64,000 bases of DNA from Chrysemys picta bellii (GCF_011386835.1 NC_088796.1:72243468-72307467), one strand, 5' to 3'. Counted from the stretch's first letter, positions 47,991 through 59,652 are shown. A program made the numbers and translations. The notes: generated from the letters alone by a model not told the origin.

Positions 47991-50302
47991 GTGCTCATGT
48001 GAGTTTAGAGGCCCTAACACAGTGTTGCAAACCACAAAGCCAAACCCATGAAGTAGTTTGAGACCTAGAAAAAAAGCCTGCTAGGAATATTCTGTGTGGG
48101 GGAGAAAAGCTGTGAATTAAAATATCACGTAATTCCAGAAAAGTCTGAGAGAGTTTGTGGAAACCATTAGGGGAAGTCCTGTACAATTCTGTACTTGAGT
48201 GAGAGCTCATCCCAGTCCAACAACTGAAGCATGAACATCTTTTGTACAGAACAACACAAGGCTGATTTGCTTGTCCATCCAGGCTTTCATACTAGGCTTA
48301 GTATCATGGTATCTGACTGCCTTTCTTCTGGAGCACATGCATGGCTAGACTCTTTAGGGAAATGGCTTGAAACAGCAAATTTGGGTCCACTAAAGGGACC
48401 ACTGTGCAGAATAGCTCTGTCCCTTATCAAAAGAGTCTTCTGAAAATTAAAGGCCAAGTCCACCTCCAAAGAAGACTAGACTCAAGCATGTCTGTACATG
48501 GGAGGGATTCATGGAGAAGACTGAGAGGTAAATGTGAAAGCAAGGTGAGTCCAAATTATTGTAAAAGAGCCAGCTTGTTAGTATTAAAACAGCTCAAAAA
48601 CTGAACTTCTAGCTAAAGAAAGGGTGTTCCCAGAGTAAGCCATAATACTGGAGTTCAGGTCAGGCAAGATTTACGTGCCCTGAGAAAGGAACCATTTATT
48701 ATAATTTTGTGTTTGAAGTGTGGTGGGATGGATCAGGCACAGCAGAAACCTTTGAATTTCAGCTTTTGTTTTGTAGTTTGAAACTCCCAATGGGGTTTCT
48801 GCAGCTGGGCTGAGTAATTCTGAGATGTATTCATCTCAACAAAGCTTTAATCACTCCTATTGCACAACACTACAGTCTATTACTAGTCTTCTGATATCTG
48901 TAGTCACTATCAGAACACTTAGGGGCCCCTGCATTTTGTACACACAAATCTGAAGCACCTCAGTTTGACTATAATTATCTGGCCTAGACTGTAGGGGAAA
49001 ATATTTGAATTTACTTTTCTTTCTTTTTGCATGCTTTTCATTCCCCTTATTTACCCACCTGACCATAATCTACTCTGAGTGGTGCTGTTATGCCATGCTT
49101 AATGGATGTAATCTTGTGGATAATGTATTCTTTTAGCTAAGAGAATGAGAGATTAGAGCGAGTTGAGGAGGATGAGAACTGTGGACTAAACTGGGAGTTG
49201 GGGAGAAGGGAATAATCTTTAGCCAAACCCATAAACAGATGTGGTTTAGTGGTTGGATGAAAATCTAGCCAGGTTTTCAATTTTCCAACTGCTTCTCTCA
49301 ACTCTAGTGATGGGCATGAAAAGTAAAGCCCAGCACAACTTGTACAGTATTGTACTCATGAGGATTGTACTTCGGAAATGGCCTCAAGTCAGATGACAAT
49401 TGATGGAATAACCTCAGCTATTATAATCCTACCACATTTACCATGTCTCGTCTGCAATCCTGCTCTGACATGTCCTGAAATATCTATAATTTAAAAACAA
49501 AACACAAACACACACAAAAATACCACTCCAAGGGTTTTCTCCGGATTTAATTTTTTCCTGTGCTTTTCTAACAAACATAATCTTTAAATAAATAAAGTAG
49601 ATGCAGAACAAAATGATGCTATGAAATTGTTTTTAAAGTGCCATTCTAAACTGAAAAATAACAGTAAAAATAACAAAGGGGGTTTCATAGTTATTGTTTC
49701 TCAACAAGTTTCAGATCAATCTTGTTTGGTTGAGAAATAAAAACATAACTTTTCCAACTGCTAGTCCTACACCCTTAATTTGGGATTTGAGAGTCAAGCT
49801 GAAGCTTGAATTTGCATTGGCCCATCAATCAACACCATTAATAACTAACTTGCAGTAGCAGAATCTTTAACAAGTCTGCTGATGTTACATGAGCCAGATA
49901 GTACCCAACTCACTCTACATAGTCCTTCAGAGCTGATACTTTTTTTTTTTTTTTTTTTTACTCCTAATAGTAGTAAAACATTATTTTGTATCAGAAATGT
50001 AAGTAGGTCTGACACTCTGAAGACTGTCACAATAAGCCCCCTGTTTTGTAGAAAAGAGAATCTCAGCTTTTGTTTAAATAATAATTTTCAAGTTTCTAAC
50101 CCTTGAAAACCTAAAGTAGTTTCAACTAATAAGCTGAAAGGAAAAAATAAGATACTCATGAAATGACCTAAAGATCTCTGACATACACACTCCCTCTCTT
50201 TTTAAAATAAGACAGCTAAGTTTGGAGTATATTGCAAAGATCACTTTGAGGAAGTAGGGCTGGATCCAATGTTCATCAAAGTCAATGGAAAGACTCCCAG
50301 GG
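47991..50302. other. Intergenic, no recognised content
   Basis: No supported gene. T-run at 49,939-49,959. Part of a hairpin-type repeat (GCTGGATCCAATGTTCATCA) lies at about 50,256-50,300, just before the composite element. Confidence 0.5.
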
Positions 50303-50669
50303 TAGGTATTACAAAGGTACTTGGGCATCTAAGTCCCATTTTTAACCACCATTGCAGTCCACAAAACATCTGCTTGGCTGCTGCTGAGCCCTGTAGGCTT
50401 CCAAAGTTGGTCAGCACCTAAGGGTATGTCTACACTATATGAAATTAGGTCAATTTTATAGAAGTCGATCTTTAGAAATCATTTTTATACAGTCGATTGT
50501 ATACGGCCCCACTAAGTGCATTAAGTCGGCGGAGTGCGTCAATACTGTGGCTAGCATCGACTCACGGAGCGGTGCACTGTGGGTAGCTATTGCACAGTTC
50601 CCGCAGTCTCCGCTGCCCATTGGAATTCTGGGTTAAGCTCCCAATGCCTGATGGGGCAAAAACATTGTT

Positions 50670-51872
50670 GTGGGTGGTTTTGGGTATATGTCATCAATCT
50701 CCCCTCCCTCCGTCCATGAAAGCAACGGCAGACAATCATTTTGCACCTTTTTTTCTTGGGTTACCCATGCAGACGCCATAGCACGGCAAGCATGGAGCAC
50801 AATTGCTGTTGTGAGCATTGTAAACACCTCGCACATTATCCTGCAGTATGTGCAGAACCTGGCTAAGAGACAGCAGCACAAGGACAATTGTGAGGAGGAC
50901 ATGGACGCAGACTTTCCTGAAAGCATGGGCTGTGGCAATTGGGACATCATGGTAGCAGTGGGGCTGGTTGATACAGTGGAACACCAATTCTGGGACCGGC
51001 AAACAAACACAGACTGGTGGGACCACATTGTGTTGCAGGTATGGGATGATTCACAGTCGCTGCAAAACTTTTGCATGCGTAAGGCCACTTTCCTTGAACT
51101 TTGTGAGTTGCTTTCCCCCGCCCTGAAGCGCAGGAATACCAAGATGAGAACTGCCCTGACAGTTGAGAAGTGAGTGGTGATAGCCCTGTGGAAGTTTGCA
51201 ACACCTGACTGCTACCAGTCAGTCAGGATTCAATTTGGAGTGGGCAAATCTACTGTTGGGACTGCTGTGATCCAAGTAGCCAATGCAATCCCTGACGTTC
51301 TGTTACCAAGGGTAGTGACTCTGGGAAATGTGCAGGTCATAGTGAATGGCTTTGCTGCAGTGGGGTTTCCTAACTGTGGTGGGGTGATAGACAGAACACA
51401 TATCCCTATCTTGGCACCGGACCACCTTGCCAACCAGTATGTAAACCGCAGGGGTACTTCTCAATACTGCTGCAAGCACTGGTGGATCGCAAGGGACGTT
51501 TCATCTGACATCAACATGGGATGGCCGAAAAGGTGCATGATGCTCGCATCTTTAGGAACTCCAGGCTGTTCGAGCAGCTGCAAGAAGGAACTTACTTCCC
51601 AGACCAGAAAATGACAGTTGGGGATGTTGAAGTGCCAATAGTTATCCTTAGAGACCCAGCCTACCCTTTGCTCCCATGGCTCATGAAGCCATACACAGGC
51701 AGCCTGGACAGTAGTAAGGAGCAGGCTGAGCAAGTGCAGAACGGTGGTAGAATGTGCCTTTGGACGTTTAAAAGCTCGCTGGTGCTGTTTGCTGACTAGG
51801 TTAGACCTCAGCACAACCAACATTCCCATTGTTATTGCTGCTTGCTGTGTGCTCCATAATATCTGTGAGTAA
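50670..51872 (+). pseudogene. Harbinger (HARBI1-like) DDE transposase pseudogene
   Basis: The coding trace begins in a 167-codon frame (50670-51173) with LAKRQQHKDN and MRKATFLELCELLSPALK. It is interrupted by TGA at 51171, where Arg (CGA) would be expected, and continues with FGVGKSTVGTAVIQVANAIP. Catalytic positions of the DDE_Tnp_4 domain can be located: Asp in GVIDRTHIPI (codon 51390, canonical IDGTHI with Gly changed to Arg), Asp in KVHDARIF (51539, reached by a frameshift near 51,520) and Glu in VECAFGRLKARW (51750, after a second shift). The stop TAA is at 51870. With one nonsense and two frameshift lesions it is non-functional. The protein would normally act with the Myb-like partner encoded on the opposite strand. 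Confidence 0.88.
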
Positions 51873-52297
51873 TTGGGAGACGTTTATGGTGGGATGGGAG
51901 GTTGAGGCAAATCACCTGGTGGCCAATTTTTGAGCAGCCAGACACCAGGGCGATTAGAAGAGTACAGCTAGGTGTGCTGCGCATCAGAGAGCCTTTGAAA
52001 ACCAGTTTCATGAGTGGCTAGGGTATGGTATGACAGTTGTGTGTGTTTCTCCTTGATGCAAACCCACCCCCTTTGTTGATGATTTTTTTTTTTTTTTTAA
52101 TTCCCTGTAAGCCAACCACCCTGCCCCCTTCGATAACAGCTGGTAAAGGAAATAAAGTAACTATTGTTTTGAAACCATGCATTCTTTCTTTAATAATTAA
52201 AAAAACAGTGAAATAACTGACAAGGTAGACTGGGTGCAGTGGGGTGAAGGAGGAGGGAAGGACAAGGCCACATTGCTTATTGCAGCCACACTACAAA

Positions 52298-54090
52298 TCA
52301 GAACTGTTTGAATGACAGCTTTCTGTTGCTTGGGCCATTCTCTGGAGTGCAGTGGCTGGGTGCCCGGAGCCTCCCCCTGGCGTTCTTGGGCGTCTGGGTG
52401 AGGAATATGGAACTTGGGGAGGAAGGCAGGCGCTTGTACAGTGGATGCAGCAGTGGTCTGTGCTCTTGTTGGCTTTCCTGCAGCTCCACCAGATGCCTCA
52501 TCATGTCCGTTTGCTCCCCCATTAGCCTCAGCAATACTTTCCTGGCCTCTGCCACTGAATGCCTCCATGCATTAAACTGTGCCCTATCAGTGCAGGAGGA
52601 CTGCATGAGCTCGGGAAAAGTCATCGCGAGTATGTGTTGTTTGTTTTCACCATCTAATCTGTGAAATCAGGGATGGAGATGATAGGGGGAGCATAGAAAC
52701 ATTTGCATCTGCAGGGGGATAAAAAGGGAGAGTAAAATTTAAGATGATACATTTCTGAGAACAAAAGAGACTCTTTGCTGTGAATTGCTTGATTCACTGT
52801 GAGACAGCACATGTGCTTTAGATACAAGGTTGCATTTTGCCTTTTATATTGAGTGCCTGCTGATATGGTGAAACATCACACACGGCTGGGCAACAGAATT
52901 CGGTTTCCAGGCAGCCATGGTAAGCCAATGGGTACGTGGGGTTGGCTTCTTATGCCTTCATAACATGTGGGAATGGCTTCAAACTGCAGCACCCTCCTTT
53001 CCCATAGCAAGCAATGCTGGTTGGGTTTCACATTTAAAAGGAGGGGCTGTGGTTTTCGGGTGGATGTACAGCACACACCTCCCCTCACCCCTCTGCATGG
53101 CTATTCTCCGGGATGACCCCTTTTAGCCAAGTGCAAACTGCCCTGCATGAATGGGGTCCTTTTACTGTTCCCTTACAAAATTTCCCCTATTTCAACCAGG
53201 TGACCATGAATGATATCACTCTCCTGAGGCTAACACAGAAAGACATAGACCTAATGTTGCTTGAATGCGACCAAAACCCAGGACCATTCACTGCCAATCT
53301 TTGTACTGCAATGATTCCAGGCTACTTGCTACTGGCATGGCATGGCAAAGTGTCCTACCGTGGAGGATGAAATAAGGCAGCCCTCCCCAGAAACCTTCTG
53401 CAAAGGTTTTCAGAGTACCTCCAGGAGAACAGACTTTTCCAGTAGCTGAACTGGCTGCGAATGCATCCCAATTCTTCAGGGCAAATCAAACATCAAACAC
53501 TATTGCTTTTAAACCCTGTATGAGAGTTACAAATGTGCACTCACCAGAGGTGCCTTCTCCGGCTTCAGGGTCGGGGATCTCGCCTTGGGAGGGTATTGGC
53601 TCCAGGCTGATGAATAGGTCCTGGCTGCCAGGGAGAACAGATTCAGTGCTTGCCTGAATCTCTTTCTCATCCTCATTCTCTTCCTCATCTATAAAATCCT
53701 CCTCCCTGTTGTGTGAGACTCAACCTTTCAGGTATCCACGGACAGTGGTGGGGTAGTGGTAGGGTCTCCCCTTAGAATGCCATGCAGCTGATCATAGAAA
53801 CGGCATGTATGGGGCTCTGACCCAGAGTGACCATTTGCCTCCTTTGTCTTTTGGTAGGCTTGCCTGAGATCCTTAACTTTCATGCGGCACTGCTGTGTGT
53901 CCCTGTTGTAGTCAACCATGCCCTATGCGATTTTTGGCATATATAATAGCATTTTTTTCTTTTTGATCGGAGTTTGGCCTGCACAGATTCTTCTCCTCAT
54001 ACAGCAATCAGATCCAGTGTCTTCCTTTCGGTCCATGCTCGAGCTTGTTTGTGTTTCTGGGGGGACTGCATGGTCACCTGTGCTGCTGAG
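52298..54090 (-). pseudogene. Harbinger Myb/SANT-like protein pseudogene, probably two exons
   Basis: Reverse-strand traces are, in order: a degraded Myb/SANT N-terminus (before 53,919); YNRDTQQCRMKVKDLRQAYQ and CRFYDQLHGIL (53,919-53,728); an acidic linker DFIDEEENEDEKEI in a shifted frame (about 53,710-53,660); SQDLFISLEPIPSQGEIPDP up to GEGTSG at 53,545; then, after a gap, FPELMQSSCTDRAQFNAWRH and LMGEQTDMMRHLVELQESQQ (52,658-52,298). The gap has a donor CTG|GTGAGTGCA and acceptor TTTCACAG| on the - strand, giving an intron at 52659-53544. The family's Myb-like protein helps import the transposase and bind the ends. Lesions: a TGA after SVDT near 53,730 and a frameshift near 53,715. Confidence 0.75.
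52659..53544 (-). other. Probable intron of the Harbinger Myb-like gene
   Basis: 886 bp between a GTGAGT donor (reverse strand, 53544-53539) and a TTTCACAG acceptor (52666-52659). The coding trace stops at one and resumes at the other in the expected order, and no Myb-like coding was found inside. An alternative is a later insertion of unrelated DNA, but no target duplication or inverted repeat was seen at the edges. Confidence 0.55.
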
Positions 54091-55356
54091 CTCGCTATGC
54101 TGACCAAACAAGAAATGAAATTCAAAATTTCCCTGGGTCTTTTCCAGTGTAGCTGGCTAATTCAAAGTGCTGCCCTGTGTGGTCACATTGGAGCACTCTG
54201 GGATAGCTCCTGGAGGCCAGTACTGTCGAATTGCGTCTGGACTACCCCAATTCGACCCAGCAAGATCGATTTTTAGCGCTACTCCCTTGCCGGGGAGGAG
54301 TACAGAAGTCGATTTTAAGAGCCCTTTAGGTCGATGGAACAGGATTGGTCGTGCAGACGCATTCATTTTAAAATCGACCTAATGCGGCTTAATTCGACCT
54401 AACCGTGTAGTGCAGACCAGGGCTAAGGTGTGGTGTGTGTGGTGGTTTTTTTTTTTTTTTTTTTTTTTTTTTAGTAAAAGTTCTCTAGCCATCTACATTT
54501 CTGTCTCTCAGCATGTGCACTGCTGTCTCATACCAGGCAACCAGGTGTCTGTCTCTAGCCAGAGTGATTCAGAAATCAAGGGAAAGATAGGTGTTTAGCC
54601 ACCTAAAATGCATGCTCAGAGGCTGCTTAACTCCATGCAACCTTTACCTTTGTGGTTAGGGTACTCACCCTGGATGTGGAAGACTCCTGGTTCAAGTTCC
54701 CACTCTGCTTAATGAGATGAAGGAATTTGAACATGATCTGCTACCTTTTAGGTAACGGTTCTAACCACTGGGCTATGGGATAGCCTGATGTGGGTCTTCA
54801 TCAGTCTCTCCTATTGAAGCTTTTCCACTTTAAGTATATATTAATTGAGCCAGAGGAAGTGTTAGACTGACTCCAGCCTAGTGGTTAGGACACTCACCTG
54901 AGAGGTGTCAGATCCCTGTTGAAAGCCCCTCTCCTCAGCAGGTGCAGAGGGGACTTAAATGCAGGGCTCTCCCCCATTGAAAGTGAGTACCCTACCCACA
55001 AGGTTATAAGGGAGGTCCTCCTGCCCTTCCCAGCCCCAGGTTGTTATGTGTGGAATTAGGTGGCCTCTGAGTATGCCTACTGGATTAGGCCCTGCACACA
55101 ACTTAGGCACCAAATGCCTATTTTCCCTGGTTCATGGACCACTAGCAGAGATAGATGCCTCCCTGCAGCCCAGATTTAAGCACTGAGCTTCAAGACAGGG
55201 CGGGGGGCATCTCCCCTGTCCTCTGCTTCTCCCATTGGCTAGCGTAGGCAGCTCCCCACCTAGTATGCTGGCTTTTGGATCACATTCTAATACGTCTATC
55301 TCTCTCCATTCATTGTGTAGGTGCCTAGGCACATAATGCAGCTTTGTGGATAATAG

Positions 55357-57336
55357 TGTTGGTCATGTGATTTTTCTAGGCTGTTCTCAAATAGTTGAAA
55401 GAAGCTGACAGACTTGAGGAACCCATCAATAACCTATGATTTGCACCCATTGTGGCTTAGTGCTATAATCAGAAATACATTGTTTATTTGTAGCCTAAAA
55501 ACTCACAATCTATGTGGTATTATATCCTTTCCCCGTAAACATTCTCAAGAAATATGCCATCTGGTCAAAAGATGGCATGAATAGGGTAAAGATCATAAAG
55601 AGTGAGTTGTTTCTTAAATATGCAATAAGGAATACAGAAGTTTTTAATTCACTAAATGCAGCTATTCATGATTCAAAACAGAATAATCTATTTAGTCAAG
55701 AAATGAGTCACTGACCTCATGAACTGTTGTTGTCTTTTAATACCATCTCTACTGTTTTTATTAAAAAAACTTCTGAAATATAAACATTTATTTATTTTTT
55801 AAAGACCAGATAGTCTGAATAAAATTGATATGAAATCTTTATTTTCTGTAGTGTGTTCTCATTAACTAAACCATCAGTGTCTTAGCATGGCAATGTATTG
55901 AAATACATGTTTCAATTATGGACATCTTTAAAACACCAGTTGGAAATGTCCCATATTAGAAGTTCATTTATAACTAACTGATTTACTGTTAGAATTTGAT
56001 ATTAATTTTCACATCACATCATAGGCAGGTTTTCTGATCGATATTTTTCCTGCCTTGTGAGTTAAAAAATATAAAACTGACATTTTCAACATTTTAAAAT
56101 ATTTGTAGTTGTCAGGATGAGATTAGTTATGTTTGGATGCCAACATGCTGTTTCTTTTATGAGTATGTAACAATGAAATGTGATACATAACAATGCTTGT
56201 TTTTCTGTAATATGACTACAATGTCATAAACAGGTTGTTACCCAAATTTTTTTTTTTTTCAAACAAACAAAAATGTTCTCTATTTTCTTTGTGGGCTCTA
56301 CCACAGGAAAATTGACCTTTAATTTAGTTTGCGTGTTCTTGCCGTCAGCTTAAAATGTATAACATCCATCACATTCATGTATCTTGTGTTAGTTACAACA
56401 GCAGAAACTAGATTTTCTGTATGATGCAATAGCAAGTAAATATTTTCCAAAAGTAAATAGGTTTTAATTTCAAGTGATCACCTCATGCAGAGCTCAAGAA
56501 GTAGTAATGACATGATACTGGCTGTTATTGACAAATCTAGTTGTTTAACATTTTTATTAATAATGGGATTGCATGTGACTATGCCAGAATATCAACCAAA
56601 TAGGCAGTTATTCACAATGAAAACCAACCACAGCAACAAAGCAATGGGGTATTAGGACCAAGTAAAAGTACTACAGTAAAGGTGAGTCAGTTAATATAAA
56701 TCTGTGGATTTAAATTGATCTCGCTTGCATATACTCTAATCACAAGCTTCTTAAATTTATAAACCACATCATCAAATCAGTGATAGTTTCCACAGTATAT
56801 CATAGACAGAGTGTCATACTGTCAGGGAATATAGGTAATGACCCTACATTAATTATACAATTTTGTGCTAAAGAATATGTTGAGAACATTAGTGCACCTC
56901 TCCTGCAACTATATGTGTTCAGATGGATATCTGTAACCAGGCAGAGCCCCACTAAAGTCCTGTTGAAGTTGAGGGGGGCTCCATGTAGGGATGCAGGAAT
57001 TCACTTATGCTTATTTAACTGCATGATTGGGACTGAAGATTGCAAAGCAAAGTAGTCAAAAGCCAAGAAATGCCAGAGTTAAGGTTGGGTACACAACTCT
57101 CTGTGCCAGCAATTTCTCACCTAATCTTATGAGTGTGTTCTGGTTGCACATTAGGTAAAGTAGAAAAAAATGTAAAGAATGTAGCCAAAGCAGCAACATG
57201 CATTGTCAAGATAATCACCCTAAAGAACCTGAGCGTCAGAGATAAAGAGGAAGAGGCAGAGTATATTATCTGCATTGGCCACTTCTCTCTCACTTCAGAT
57301 TTATACTGCAACAGGCACTGTTTGTTACCCTGCCTT
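55357..57336. other. Intergenic, AT-rich, no recognised content
   Basis: Largely unique AT-rich DNA with poly-T/A tracts (about 56,250-56,260). The frames present are short, overlapping and without domains. Confidence 0.55.
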
Positions 57337-57411
57337 AAAGGCATGATCCAAACCCTATTGGAGTCAATGGGAGGCTTTTCATTGACTTTAGCGAAATTTG
57401 GATGGGCCCTA
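57337..57411. repeat. Short palindromic repeat
   Basis: GCATGATCCAAACCCTATTG...GTCAATGG faces CATTGACTTTAGCGAAATTT...GGATGGGCC. Partial relatives occur near 50,256 and 60,835. Confidence 0.6.
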
Positions 57412-58303
57412 CGTCCTCTTTAGGTGAACACAAGTGACCTGTCCGAGTCTCTTAACTATTTGGTAACTCTCTGTTCTGTGTTCCAGTTGTTCAAGGCTAG
57501 TGATCTTGGGAGCAACCCCTTACCTGAATTTTCAATGAGTTGATTTTTTATAAATGCTTGCACTGGCTGATGTGGCTTGCTGTGATAAAATGAACTTTCA
57601 CTATACACCAAAAATATTTGGCCTGTAAGCGTTAACGTGTGTGTTGCTTTTCAAAGCCCTGCTCTTGGGTCTGAGTGTAGTGTGATATCTTTGTCTTAAC
57701 ATAAAAACGGCCATAGTAGGTCAGACCAAAGATTCATCTAGTCCAGTATCCTGTCTTCCGACCGTGGCTGATGCCAGGTGCTTCAGAGGGAATGAACGGA
57801 ACAGGTAATTATCAAGTGATCCAGCCTTTGTCACCCATTCCCAGCTTCTGGCAAATAGAGGCTAGGGACACCATCTCTGCCCATTCTGGCTAATAGCCAT
57901 TGATGGACCTATCCTCCATGAACGTATCTAGTGTGGGTTTTTTTTTTTTTTTTTTTTTGAACCCTGTTATAGTCCTGGCCTTCACAACCTCCTCTGGCAA
58001 GGCATTCCACAGGTTGACTGTGCATTGTGTAAAGAAATACTTCCTTTTGTTTGTTTTAAACCTGCTGCCTATTAATTTCATTTGGTGACCCCTAGCTCTT
58101 CTGTTATGAGACAGAGTAAATAACACTTCCTTATTTACTTCACATCAGTCATGATTTTCTAGACCTCTACCATCTCCCCCCTTTGTCATCTCTTTTCCAA
58201 GCTGAAAAATCCCTGTTTTATTACTCTCTACTTATATGGAAGCTGTTCCATACCCCTACTCATTTTTGTTGCCTTTTTCTGAACTTTTTCCAATTCCAAT
58301 ATA

Positions 58304-58337
<34 letters not shown>

Positions 58338-58377
58338 TGGAGTGACCACATCTGCACACATGTATTAGAGCATAAGC

Positions 58378-58405
58378 TTTCATGGGTGAATACCCACTTC
58401 GTCAG
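58378..58405 (-). ncRNA. Hammerhead-ribozyme-like core, left arm
   Basis: Reverse-strand copy of the motif in the right arm: CTGACGA, a GTGGGT/ACCCAT hairpin, then GAAA. It is intact because the two arms are inverted copies. Confidence 0.5.
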
Positions 58406-58504
58406 ACGCATGTAATGGAAAATTCCAGAGGCAGGAATAAATATGCAGGCAAGAATCAGTCTGGATTATTTATACCTGCCTCTGGAAATTTCCATTACAT
58501 GCGT

Positions 58505-58532
58505 CTGACGAAGTGGGTATTCACCCATGAAA
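58505..58532 (+). ncRNA. Hammerhead-ribozyme-like core, right arm
   Basis: CTGACGA (58505-58511) fits CUGANGA. A hairpin GTGGGT-ATTC-ACCCAT follows, then GAAA (58529-58532). Next comes GCTTATGC, which could form a 2-3-bp helix III with a UUAU loop, and then UC, a plausible U16.1-H17 cleavage position. Helix I next to the core is not convincing: ACATG/CAUGU pairing exists only across an internal loop. Hammerheads are established in Penelope-like elements; activity here is unproven. Confidence 0.5.
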
Positions 58533-58890
58533 GCTTATGCTCCAATACATGTTAGTCTTAAAGGTGCCCCAGGACTCTCTGTTGCTTTTTACAGATCCAG
58601 ACTAACATGGCTACCCCTCTGATATTTGACACATCTGCACACAGTATTCAAGATGTGGGCATACCCCAGATTTATATAGAGGCAATATGATATTTTCTGT
58701 CTTATTCTCTATCCCTTGATAGTTGAGTGGATGTTTTCAGAGAACTATTCACAATGACTCCAAGATTTCTTTTTTGAGTGTTAACAATTAATTTACCATC
58801 ATTTTATATGTATAGTTGGGATTACATTTTTCAATGTGCATTACTTCGCATTTATCAACATTGAATTTCATCTGCCATATTGTTGCTCAG

Positions 58891-59097
58891 TCACCCAGTT
58901 TTGTGAGATCCCTTTGTAACTCTTTTGCAGTCTGTTTTGGATTTACCTATCTTGAGTAGTTTTGTATCCTCTGCAAATTTTGCCATCTTGCTGTTTACCC
59001 CTTTTTCCAGATCATTTATGAATATGTTGAATAGGACTGGTCCCAGTACAGACCCCTGGGGGACACCACTATTTACTCTATTCTGAAAACTGACCAT
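58891..59097 (-). pseudogene. CR1 reverse-transcriptase fragment
   Basis: The 68-codon frame includes [20 protein letters not shown], an RT hallmark of CR1, and then [11 protein letters not shown], where the catalytic FADD has become FAED, so one metal-binding Asp is changed to Glu. Adjacent frames at 59,287-59,078 (DPLDIVYLDFQKYFDKVPQR) carry the upstream block. The gene is broken into several frames and is inactive. Confidence 0.85.
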
Positions 59098-59436
59098 TTA
59101 TTCCTACCCTTTGTTTGCTATCTTTTAAGCTGTTACTGACTCCGAAGATCTTCCCTCTTATCCCATGACAACTCACTTCGCTTAAGAGCCTTTGAGGGAC
59201 CTTGTCAAAGTATTTCTGAAAATCTAAATACACTATATCCAGTGGATCACCCTTGTCCATATGCTTGTTGACCCCCCCCCCCCTCAAAGAATTTTAGTAG
59301 ATTGGTGAGGCATGATTTTCCTTTACAAAAAACACGTTGACTTTTCCCCAACAAATGATGTTCATCTATGTGTCTGACAATTTTGTTCTTTATTATAGTT
59401 TCAGCCAGTTTGCCTGGTACTGAAGATAGGCTTACC

Positions 59437-59652
59437 AGTACTTGTATTAGTTGAATTGAAAAATACTTTTTACAGTGCAAATACTTGTAATCAAAAATAA
59501 ATATAAAGTGAGCACTATACACTTTGTATTCTGTGTTGTAATTAAATATTTTGGATGTTTTCTACATTTTGAAATATATTGATTGCCAAATCAATGGCAT
59601 TCTATTATTAACTGTGTGATTAATTGCGATTAATTTTTTTTTAATCGCTTGA
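59437..59652 (-). mobile_element. Non-autonomous DNA transposon fragment in CR1
   Basis: It runs from AGTACTTGTATTAG to TTAATCGCTTGA and includes the inverted motif GATTAATTGCGATTAAT. I recognise it as a common turtle repeat ending in TCAAGCGATTAA. CR1 sequence continues on both sides. The superfamily was not determined and the left terminus may be incomplete. Confidence 0.6.

Larger units (their letters stand above)
50422..54423 (+). mobile_element. PIF/Harbinger transposon, 4.0 kb, both termini present
   Basis: The ends are imperfect inverted repeats: GGGTATGTCTACACTA on the left and GCCCTGGTCTGCACTA on the right when reversed. They are flanked by TAA (50419-50421 and 54424-54426), the 3-bp target duplication typical of this superfamily. 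Two genes face each other: a DDE transposase on + and a Myb/SANT-like protein on -. Both are broken, so this copy cannot move itself, although its ends might still be recognised. Confidence 0.9.
50303..55356. mobile_element. Composite element with tRNA-like modules (copy B), split by Harbinger
   Basis: The left end (ACAAAGGTACTTGGGCATCT) and right end (reversed: TTATCCACAAAGCTGC) correspond to copy A at 10386. The segment AAGCTTTTCCACTTTAAGTA also matches copy A (AAGCTGTTCCACTTTGCATA). After removing the Harbinger insertion, about 1.05 kb remains. It carries four tRNA-like modules as two inverted pairs: + at 54,650-54,702 and - at 54,725-54,778, then + at 54,880-54,928 and - at 54,950-55,010. 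A T-run sits at 54,448-54,472. Confidence 0.65.
58361..58629 (+). mobile_element. Penelope-type tail with long inverted repeat, inserted in CR1
   Basis: Flanked by a perfect 14-bp duplication CACATCTGCACACA (58347-58360 and 58630-58643). The left arm at about 58361-58442 is the near-perfect reverse complement of 58468-58549, with a 25-base loop. The right arm continues into the tail TTAGTCTTAAAGGTGCCCCA...CAGATCCAGACTAACATGGC shared with the 2.1-kb and 5.6-kb insertions. Confidence 0.88.

Noticed and set aside
50670..51614. Domesticated HARBI1 host gene
   Set aside because: It lies inside a transposon with intact target duplications and carries a nonsense codon and frameshifts.
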